Shown: piece by piece, positions 55,782-64,000 of the stretch | Numbering within the stretch: the first letter of the stretch is position 1 | Layout of the letters: every line of letters begins with the position of its first letter | Assembly (NCBI GenBank): GCA_039602395.1 | Contig: JBCNJP010000010.1 | Location: 34,684,590 to 34,748,589, forward strand | From: Deinandra increscens subsp. villosa | Lineage: Eukaryota > Streptophyta > Magnoliopsida > Asterales > Asteraceae | DNA length: 64,000 nt | Direction of reading: 5' to 3' | The notes under the pieces: generated by a model | Database searches by the model: none | The model's input: only the letters and a program-made list of their open reading frames with translations | Told to the model about the DNA's origin: nothing | Translations under genes and position numbers: made by a program

Positions 55782-56506
55782 TGGTATCAGAGCAATCCAG
55801 GTTGTTCTACTACTTTGATTTGGTCGGATTCGAATTTCTAGTGAGAGAAAGTTAGGTTTTTCTTTGTTCTTCATCATCTCTTCTCAATTCTGAGTGTTTC
55901 TGAGGTCAAATTCGATTCTAAATCGTTCCTAGTGTGTTTTCGTTGCCTACTACTGCAAATTACAGTCCAAAACGTCTAAATTCTCAAAATTCAATCGAAA
56001 ATGGTTTGGTACGCCGGTTGAGTCTATTGGTACGCTTGATGATCCACTGGTACGCTGACTGGTACGCAAGGCAATCTTCATAGAGTTTTGGTATGCTGAG
56101 TGGTGGTACGGAAAACAATCTTCAAAGTTTAGTACGCGACAGTTATTTAGTGGTACGCTGACAGTTACGCCGTACCAAGTTGGTACGCTGAGGTTGGTGG
56201 TACGCTGATATTTCTGGTCCAGGTTTTGGTACACTGACATGGTTGGTCCGCTGGTAGTATGTTAAATCTCATTGGTACGGAAGTCGACGGTTTGGTACGC
56301 TGGCAAAAAAGTGGTCTTCACTAAAACTAACGTAACTTGAGTTCCGTTAAGGGTTACGGGAGCTAATACCAACAAAAACGTTCGTCTCGACGAGATCTAT
56401 ACTTTTACTGCTTAATGGTAAGTACCCTTCGGTTTGAACCCCAAGTCCGTTTAGAAGACCTTCATTTTTTAGTTCGAAGTTTTGACGATCGATTTATAAC
56501 TTTAAG
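55782..56506 (+). promoter_or_regulatory. Copia-W primer-binding site and leader with TGGTACGC repeats
   Basis: TGGTATCAGAGC at 55782-55793. From 56010 to 56310 the leader has about fifteen copies of (T)GGTACGCTG-like words, the same motif as in the LTR U3 but more numerous. The rest of the leader to the gag ATG at 56507 is featureless. Whether the repeats act as DNA enhancer or RNA signal cannot be told from sequence. Confidence 0.8.
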
Positions 56507-59500
56507 ATGAGTGATTTTCACGCATTTTCAGTTGCTCAAACATCGTTGCAAGCAATGATGTATTATGATAACGAGATAGGAACAACTCAGAAGGTTCCTA
56601 AGTTGCTATGATTGGAAGATTATCACAATTGGAAGAAACGATTTAATCATACATATTTTCTCAAGATGTTGATTCTTGGATCCCAATTGAAAAAGAATAT
56701 GAGTATCTGATGATAAGCCCGAGAAAGCCATAGATGATAAATGATTTTGATGCTGATGAAAAGAAATATTTTTCTAGAGAAAAGAAAACGTATAGTTTTC
56801 TTACAATGGCTTTACCTAAAGATTTGATGCATCAGTTTAATAATTACACAACTTGTAAGGAATTGTGGGATGCTATAGCTGAAAGATGCGAGGGTAATGA
56901 GCAATATAAGAAGACTCGAAAGAAAGTATTGAAGAAAGAATTTGATAATTTTGGACACTGTGATAATGAAAAAGTGTCAGATTTGATTGCAAGGTTTTCA
57001 CACTTGATCAATAAACTTGACGTTGTAGGTGTCAAGAAAGAGAGTGATGAATTGAAAGAGAAGTTTCTGGAAGCTCTACCCGAAAGTGGGAAAATTATGT
57101 GATGATGTTGACTAATGATCCAAGTTACTCAAATTGGACATTCAATCAATTGACTAGTAAGTTACAAGCTCGTGAAATGGAACTGATTGTGAAGAAGTCA
57201 GCACATCCATCCGTTTAAAATCTCGAATTATACTTCAGAGAAAATTCTGCTACCATGCATGCTAAAGCAAAGTCACATTCTAGTTCAAGCATTAATCCAC
57301 CACCAACAGCTTTTGTTGCTGGAAAATCTGAACATTCTAGTTATTCTTTAGGTTGCAGTTTTACTATTCTTGATAAATCAACTAACAAATCTACTTCTGC
57401 TCAAGCAACTGAAGATCTAGCTGATGTGTTATCTGCTTTCATGTCATCTTCTTCTGGATCAATTTGTAGTCAAATTGGTCAATCTGGTTTATTTCCCGAT
57501 GATTTATCTCGGATGGATGATGATCAGTTGCATAAGTTATATTTAGATTGGCAGTTTGCTATGCTAGTTGAAAGAGGAAGACGGTTTATTAAGAAACATG
57601 GCAAGAAGGCTATTATTCATGGAGACAAACTTGGATTAGATAAGTCAAAGCTTAAATGTTTCAAATGTTCCAAATTCAGATTTTTGCTCATGAATGCAGT
57701 CAATCCTCATCTGAATAAAATACTTTGGATAAGCATGATCACAACAAAGATGGAAAAGCTATGATTTCTCAACTTGATGAACCTTATGATTGGTCTAAAG
57801 ATTTTCCCGATGAATATGCTTTTATAGCAACTGTGCAAGTTGATTCAAGTAATTCTGATTCAAGTGTTAGTGATTACGAATCAACGTGTGAATTTTATGC
57901 TAAAAAAGATAGAAAGATTCAGGAATTGATTCAAGAAAAAGAAGGGTTGATTGTTGGTATGAAGACAAATGAAGAAGAATTATAAAGTTTCAAGAAGAAG
58001 TTTGAAGATTCTGATGAGATTCTCAAGATAAATGAGAAATTAGTCAAGGAAGAGAATGTTTTGATGGAAGAGTTTGTAGTACTTCAGACAAAATTGGATG
58101 AGATGGTTAGTGCAGATAAAATAAAATTATGAAGTTGTAAACTGAGAATGAAAAGTTGGTTAAAAATGTTGAGAAGTGGGAGAGTGAAGGAAAAGATGTC
58201 ATTGGTGATTTGGATGCCTTGTTTCAGAAATCAACTACAAGAGTAGAATCGCTGAAGTAATCTTATGATGAGCTCAAGAAAGAGTTTGATGAAGTTACTG
58301 CTGCCGAAAACCAACATCAATTGGTTCATTCTGAACTACAAGACAAGGTTATAAGTCTGAAAGAAGAAAACCAACTGCTGAAAAGAAATATTGAGATTCA
58401 TGAGGGTCGGGTGAAGAAAATTACCCAAGAAGTGTATGATGCCCATGATCAGATGCGACAAGAGAAGTTTTTATCTAATAGAGCTTCGAAGCAATTGATT
58501 GATTCAGAAAAAGCATTGGGTGAAGCTCAAAAGAAAATATCTGATTTGAAAGTTGAAGTGTTAGATCTTAAAAGGCAGTTGAATAATTTGAAGAATTCAC
58601 ATTTTTTCACAAGTTACTTGTGCAAAGATGAGAATTTCAAGAAGGTTTTTGGAAGTGTAGAGCATAATCAAATTCCACATCCAGTTATTCAATCTGATGC
58701 TCTCGCTGATGTTCATTCTTCTGATATAACTGGAGATTATTCTAAATTTGTGTTTGAGAAGTCTGAAAAGAAGAAACCAAAGCCTTCAAACAAGAAAGTG
58801 GACTCTTCAACATCTGGTGCACCCACATTTGTTAAATTTGTTTCTGGTGGAACTGGTATAGTTGATAAAGACAATTGTTATGACGAGATGATGGAGAAAG
58901 ATGAAAAAGATGGTGTCTGATGAAAATTGGCTGCTGAGTTGGTAGAAGCTAACAATTTGAAGGGAATTAAAGCTAAATTTACCCAGGTTGCTCAAGATAG
59001 TTCTTCAAAATCTCAAGTTGAATTGTTAAGATTACCCGGTTACAAACGATCAGGTTTGGGTAATACTAAACAGAGATTTGAGAAGCAAGACAAGAAGAAC
59101 ATGCCCAAGAAAGCTCCAAAAGAAAATAAAGACACAAATCTTGAACAAATCTATCATTTGGCTCAGGTATTCATTTCAACCATGGAGAAGGGATTCGAAA
59201 GAAAACAAAAGAAGAAGGATTCATCTGAAAGTTCTCTGAAAGAATTTTCGTCGTCTGGATCGAATTCCACACCTCGAAGTCCTACTTCAAAATGGGTGCA
59301 CGCAAATAGGTTTTAAGTTTCTGATGATTATTCTGATAGTTTTGAGTCTGATATTAGATGTCATACATTTCAGGGCAAGCCACAATCTAAACGATCATAT
59401 TGTTTGTGCTATCAGTGTCACCGAAAGGGACACATGGCACATGATTGTCCCGAAACTGTCAAAAAGACATTTTCTAACAAATCCGCCACATTAATGGATG

Positions 59501-59728
59501 AATCAGGCAGAATTTTTATTGAGTCTACACATCCAAATCAAAATCTAAAATGAAACATTTTTTTAAATTTGATTCTAGCGTTGGTGGGTCATCACAAGAT
59601 GATGATTCAGTTAAAACTGAAAACGCAAAAATGCAGTGGCGACCTAAGGTGGTCAGCAAAGCTACAAATGATTTTAGTGAAGACACTGGTCGACCAGAAG
59701 CTGTGTGCTTCGGGTCATTTGAATACTA
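56507..59728 (+). pseudogene. gag: Copia-W gag, long, broken, two zinc knuckles around a coiled coil
   Basis: ATG 56507 (MSDFHAF) leads to a gag core: YHNWKKRF after TGA 56609, then LTMALPKDLMHQFNNYTTCKELWDAI and FDNFGHCDNEKVSDLIARF (56734-57102). First knuckle at about 57655-57705 reads C-FK-C-SKF and then, one base out of frame, HFAHEC. A long coiled coil follows (57900-58620), then Ser/Lys-rich stretches, and an intact knuckle C-YQ-C-HRKG-H-MAHD-C at about 59409-59450. The last open frame ends near 59728. Frameshifts near 56640-56730, 57100, 57680 and 58120; stops at 57218, 57983 and 58918. No protease motif follows. Confidence 0.82.
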
Positions 59729-61479
59729 ATCTTTAAAATCCAGTGTGCAGGTACTTCAAGAAGACCTGTCGGTGCTTGTGAAGATTCAAGCTTCAAGTAT
59801 TTGCTAATAGTGGAGTTTCCTGCCTAACTTAAATTGAATGCTTCATCTTTCTAAACTGAAAGTTTTTTCTGAAAAGCTAAAAACTGAAAGGTATCAGTAT
59901 CGATTGGTCAATTTTCTTTCTTTTACATTCCGTATGTAGTTTAGGGGGAGAAAATTGAAAAACCAAAAATAGTGTTTTTTTTTTGTTTTTGCTAAAATGA
60001 AAAATCCAAAAATAGAGTTTTCATTTTAAGGGGGAGAAATTATAAAAATACAAAAACATTGAAAAACAGAAAAATTACAAAAACATTGAAAAATGAGAAA
60101 TTGTATCCAACATGATTGGGAAATGATGGTACATTGGCTTATGTGTCTGACGCATGGATAAATTAGATGAAAAAGCCATAGGATCATTGTTCGATGTGCT
60201 TGGTAGACTCGGCATTAATTCAGAAAGTATTTAGATGTAATATTCATTAAATACTAATGCTTAACCAAGTGGACAACATCTTGAAGCGTGTCTCAAGATA
60301 TCAAGAAAAAGATATATGAAAAGGAAAATGAGAAGTCACTGTGTATACATGTGTTTATTTTGCCAAGATTTAAACTTGTTTGATTTTCTTTATTTTGTCA
60401 AACGATCGGACTTTCTTTGCGTGTCCACAAGATCGACCTGATTGTTGTTTGTATGAGGTTCTGCTTTATTCTTTGGTGTTCCGTATAACTCATCGGACTT
60501 TCTATGCGTGTACCGGAGTACCGACCTGATTGTTGTTGGGTTATACAATTTCAACTTGTTTTTATTTTCTTATTTTGTTAAATCTGAGGCCTTATCTGCG
60601 TATCGAAAGATCGACCTTAAGGTAGACAATTTAACGTTCTTATTTCTTTTTGCATGGAACACAGTTGACGTTTTCATGAATTCAATCATTATGTGTTTAT
60701 CACAAATGAAATCACCAAGTGTGATAAGCAAAAATATATCTGAGTATGTCTGATAGTGTGGGGTACAATGGTCAAAGCAATCTAATTAATACCTTAACAT
60801 ATCCAGATGTTATGAGTAATTGTGCCTGAGTTTAAAATGGACAAATTATATCAGCAATCGACATGACTTGTGTGCTGAAGTAATTGAAATTGAAGTGTAG
60901 TTCAGCATGTTATGTCCAATATGATCCCAAGTTGTGATCTTTCTTACAAAAGACAAAAATAGTGTCTGATTCAGTATTGCATTTATGTTTCATATCTGAA
61001 AAATTCCAAAAAGATTTTAGGTGTGTTTTAGCATAAACTTAGAAAAATCAAAAAGATTTTCGGTGTGTTATGATGTAAAGTTTCAAAAAGCCAAAAATAT
61101 TTTGTTTCTTATTTGTTTTCGACCGATCAATATAAGATACAAAATTCTGATTTCAAAACTATATCTTGGATTCTCGAAGAGAAGTTTTGCGCCAAGATTA
61201 AAATTAATATTTCAAAAGAAAAAGAAAGCCGCGATTCTGTCTTCTGAAATTGCAGGTTTCTGTGTGACAAGACTCAAGCATGGTGAAAAGGGAAGTTTGT
61301 TATATCTTTCACAAATGGATCTTGAAGTTCAAAGAATGTTCAAGATTGATCCAGCCATGCAAGCTCTATTTCTGACAAGACTTCAAGTTAAAGATCAGAC
61401 GCAGCGATGTTGAAGATTGAAGACTAAAGTTTAGTTGGATAAATAGATAGATAGATACACTACACATTAAGGGGGAGTT
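59729..61479 (+). mobile_element. Copia-W 3' non-coding region with tandem units and purine tracts
   Basis: No pol motif on either strand. AGGGGGAGAAA purine tracts at about 59941 and 60030 resemble the real polypurine tract at 61469. Three diverged tandem units (60373, 60492 and 60552 onward) share CGGACTTTCT-TGCGTGT...CGACCTGATTGTTGTT. Confidence 0.7.
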
Positions 61480-62186
61480 TGTTAGAGCATATTCCTATGC
61501 TACATTGTGTCTCGTGTATTGTATCTAGACTAGAGTAGGTTGGTGAGTCAAATAGTCAACATATCATTGGTGGTCGTACCAATGGTACGCCGTACCAATT
61601 GGTACGGGCGTACTAAGTGGTCCGCCAGTTGGTACCTCGGCCAGTATGGTGTTCACTATAAATAGTTCATTAGAGAGAGAGCTTAGGAGTTCAGAGAGTT
61701 TCATCTTCTTAACTGTGTGTATTTGAGTGTGTTCTCCATCTTAGTGAATCAATAAAGCAAAGCTTTATTTATTCTCGTTGTTATCGACTGACTGAATCAT
61801 GTAGTAGTAAGATCCCTCCGAGGTACTTTTTTTTTTTTTTTTTTTTTTGGGGTAAAGGGTTACCCCGGTGATTTTGTATATATATACCACAAAGAAGAAC
61901 AAGTAGTAAGGAGAGCCCTTACTAGTTCATAATTGGGACAAACCCCCAAAGTATGGAAAACCAAACAAAGATAAACCAACAAGCGAAAACACTACCACCT
62001 AGAACTCAAATATCAAGGAAACACAAAAACAGAAGCACAAACGACTACGTGTTAGCCATGGTGTCAAGTGAACCAATCTTCCACACGCTCAAAGCCTGAT
62101 CAACCCTCACGGTCCTCTTGTACTTCAAACCCATCAACTTCCAACGAACCACTTCAATAATCGTCTTCATTGACGAGGTACTTACA
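61480..62186 (+). mobile_element. Copia-W 3' LTR, split by a LINE fragment
   Basis: 61480-61826 plus 62182-62186. TATAAATA at 61657-61664, GTACC palindromes at 61575-61640. The LTR is interrupted after GAGGTAC and resumes with the same bases, ending CTTACA directly before the AAACC target duplication. Confidence 0.9.
61820..62183 (-). mobile_element. 5'-truncated L1-type LINE 3' end with poly(A) and target duplication
   Basis: Minus strand: about 320 bases ending GGGGTAACCCTTTACCCC and a poly(A) seen as ~24 T at 61827-61850. The direct repeat GAGGTACTT flanks it (61820-61828 and 62175-62183). The minus-strand 5' part may be the very end of a LINE ORF2, but it is too short to show RT motifs; a SINE is the alternative. 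The 5' junction carries an extra 17 bases copied from nearby (see findings). Confidence 0.7.
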
Positions 62187-62580
62187 AAACCCTATCTTGA
62201 TAAATGTTTCATCGTCTTCATTGACGATATCTTGATTTATCTGAAGTCTAAATCCGATCATGAATCTCACCTGCGTCTGGTGCTGGAGCGTCTGAAGAAA
62301 GAGCAACTTTACACCAAAATCTCCAAGTGTGAATTTTGGTTAAAAGAGGTTCAATTTTTGGGGCACATTGTTAATGACAAGGGTTTCCATGTCGATCCTA
62401 CCAATCGAAGCCGTTAAGAGTTGGTGTACCCCTACTTCACCTACCGAAGGCCACTCGTTCCTTGGGTTAGCGGGCTATTATCGATGGTTCATTGCTAATT
62501 TCTACCGTATTGCCGTGCCTCTTACTGCTTTGACTCAGAAAAATCAACCCTTCGAGTGAGGTCCCGCTCAGGAAAGTGCA
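62187..62580 (+). pseudogene. pol: Gypsy-G3 reverse transcriptase, C-terminal part
   Basis: Resumes after Copia-W: YLDKCFIVFIDDILIY with the catalytic IDD (62213-62235), LRLVLERLKKEQLYTKISKCEFW, VQFLGHIVN, a frameshift near 62400, FLGLAGYYRWFIANF and TALTQK. TGA at 62557 stands where Trp is usual. With 54785-55397 it makes a full-length gypsy RT interrupted only by the insertion. Confidence 0.92.
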
Positions 62581-63177
62581 TTTCAGACACTCAAGCAGAT
62601 GTTGTGTGAAGCCCCCATCTTGACTCTTCTTGATGGGACGAACAATTTTGTAGTCTATTGTGATGCTTCTCATCAAGGCCTTGGTTTCGTTCTCATGAAA
62701 CGAGAAAAGGTAATCGCATATGGATCAAGGCAACTTAAGAAGCACGAGAAAAACTACACGACGCATGATCTCGAGCTTGGTGCGGTCGTATTTGCTCTAA
62801 AATTATGGAGGCATTACCATTACGGCACCGAGTGTGTGGTTTATACCGATCACAAAATCCTTCAGCATATCTTTAACCAAAAAGAACTCAATATGCGCCA
62901 ACGTCATTGGGTTGAGATCCTAAATGACTACGACTATGAGATTCGCTATCAGCCGGAAAAAGCAAACATCGTGGTTGATGCACTCAGTCGTAAGGAGCAT
63001 GTTAAGCCTATTCTGTTTCAGGGTTCTCTTCATCTGTCTGATCTCAAATCTCGTACCCTGGTTGCTCAGCGTGCCTCAGTTGAAGGTGGTAACTTGCATG
63101 AGGAACTATCTTGTGGTGTTGAGCTTCAACTCGAAACTAAATCTGATGGCCTTCTTTATTTCATGGATCATCTCTAG
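62581..63177 (+). pseudogene. pol: Gypsy-G3 RNase H and connection to integrase
   Basis: NFVVYCDASHQGLG (62641-62682), YTTHDLELGAVVFALKLWRH, YTDHKILQHIF, RHWVEILNDYDYEIRY and VVDALSRK, all gypsy RNase H hallmarks with acidic residues kept. The frame stays open from 62560 to a TAG at 63175, the best-preserved pol stretch of G3. Confidence 0.92.
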
Positions 63178-64000
63178 ATTCCTGATCGAGATGATCTTCG
63201 TGTATTCATCATGAATGAGGCTCATACATCTCGTTAATCGGTTCATACTGCTTCAGATAAGATGTATTTTGATCTCCGCAGACTCTATTTGTGTTCCGAC
63301 ATTAAAAGGACATTGCTCTCTTCGTAACTAAATGTCTGACTTGCTTAAAAGTCAAGGCCGAGCACCAGCGACCCTCCGGATTGCTCGAGCAGCCGAAAAT
63401 CCCAGTTTGGAAGTGGAAGGTCATCTCTATGGACTTCATCACGGCACTTCCAAAGACTCCCAGGGGTCACAATAACATTTGGGTCATTGTCCATCGTTTG
63501 ACCAACTGTTCAATTTCTCGCTATCAATTAGAAGGATAAGGCTGATAAGTTGTGTAAACTATATGTGAATGAGATCGTTAAACGTCATGGTACTCCTTTG
63601 ACTATCATATATGATCGTGATGGTCGTGTTACCTCTCATGTCTGGCAAACTCTTCAAACTGCCTTGGGAACTCGCTTAGATCTCAGCACTGCCTACCACC
63701 CTCAGACTGATGGTCACTCTGAGCGCACTATTCAGACTCTCGAGGATATACTTCGTGCATGTGTCATTGATTTCGGTGGCAGTTGGGACACTCTTTTACC
63801 ACTCATCGAGTTTTCTTATAACAACAGCGATCACTCGAGCATTGGTATGGCACCGTTCGAAGCTCTTTATGGTCGCAAATGTCGGTCGCCTATATGTTGA
63901 AGCGAGGTCGATGAAACACAAATCACCGGTCCCGAACTAATTCAGGAAATGACTAACAAAATCTCTCAAATCCGTGATCATTTGCTCGCTTCTAGGAGTC
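63178..64000 (+). pseudogene. pol: Gypsy-G3 integrase, broken and cut by window end
   Basis: Degenerate N-terminal zinc block (EAHTSR then a stop, KMYFDLRRLY, 63220-63300) with several stops and shifts to 63540. Core: TIIYDRDGRVTSHVW (second Asp, 63604-63648), LSTAYHPQTDGHSERTIQTL (catalytic Glu in SERT), YNNSDHSSIGMAPFEALYGR. TGA at 63898, then the frame continues to the window end before any chromodomain. Confidence 0.9.

Larger units (their letters stand above)
55398..62186 (+). mobile_element. Copia-W, complete gag-only element with AAACC target duplication
   Basis: 5' LTR 55398-55779, primer-binding site, leader, gag, 1.75 kb without pol, polypurine tract AAGGGGGAG (61469-61477), 3' LTR from 61480 to 62186 (split by a LINE fragment). 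Flanked by AAACC at 55393-55397 and 62187-62191. Both LTRs begin TGTTAAAGC/TGTTAGAGC and end CTTACA. Inserted in G3 RT. The absence of pol in a fully bounded element makes it non-autonomous, comparable to TR-GAG elements. Confidence 0.92.

Overview
The window is heterochromatin-like plant DNA made almost entirely of nested, decayed LTR retrotransposons. I see no intact host gene, no rRNA, tRNA or CRISPR. A flowering plant, probably Asteraceae, is suggested by the Copia gag-pol/env-like proteins and the Tekay-type chromoviruses; this rests on recognition of protein style, not on a search. All primer-binding sites I found are the TGGTATCAGA(G) initiator-Met type.

Layout. (1) 1-11712: the 3' half of a SIRE-like Copia element (Copia-Y): a promoter-like block, a long leader/intron, a broken ~1,540-codon env-like ORF, polypurine tract and 3' LTR. 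(2) 11713-22690: the 3' half of a second SIRE-like element (Copia-X): integrase C-half, RT, RNase H, internal promoter-like block, env-like ORF (split by a solo gypsy LTR with a GAATG target duplication) and LTR. (3) 22027-28552: that same LTR serves a second X copy: gag, protease, integrase N-half, then the 5' LTR of Y, a Y leader stub and the tail of an X LTR. The TAATT duplication made by Y's insertion into X integrase is found at 11713 and 26483, so the region is a head-to-tail duplication of an X element already carrying Y. (4) 28553-43857, minus strand: a Tekay chromovirus (G1) whose 3' LTR was hit by the X array and whose body was hit by a gag-only Copia element (Copia-Z). (5) 43851-46414: a second G1-type LTR joined directly to the first. 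(6) 46415-47667: end of another minus-strand LTR with a small hAT element. (7) 47668-64000, plus strand: gypsy element G3, with a solo LTR inside its 5' LTR, a probable 85-nt intron in gag-protease, and a second gag-only Copia element (Copia-W, itself hit by a LINE fragment) inside its RT. G3 runs off the right edge.

The pattern that annotation alone does not explain is in the regulatory DNA. Most of the LTR families here carry their own short CpG-containing, often perfectly palindromic motif, repeated just upstream of a TATA-like box. In X, Y and W the same private motif reappears in an internal non-coding block (before the env-like ORF in X and Y, in the leader of W). In two gypsy LTR families a complete 'pre-LTR' boundary (polypurine tract plus TGTGACA) lies inside the LTR. 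Copia-Z's leader carries two families of repeated hairpins, which are candidate packaging or dimerisation signals.
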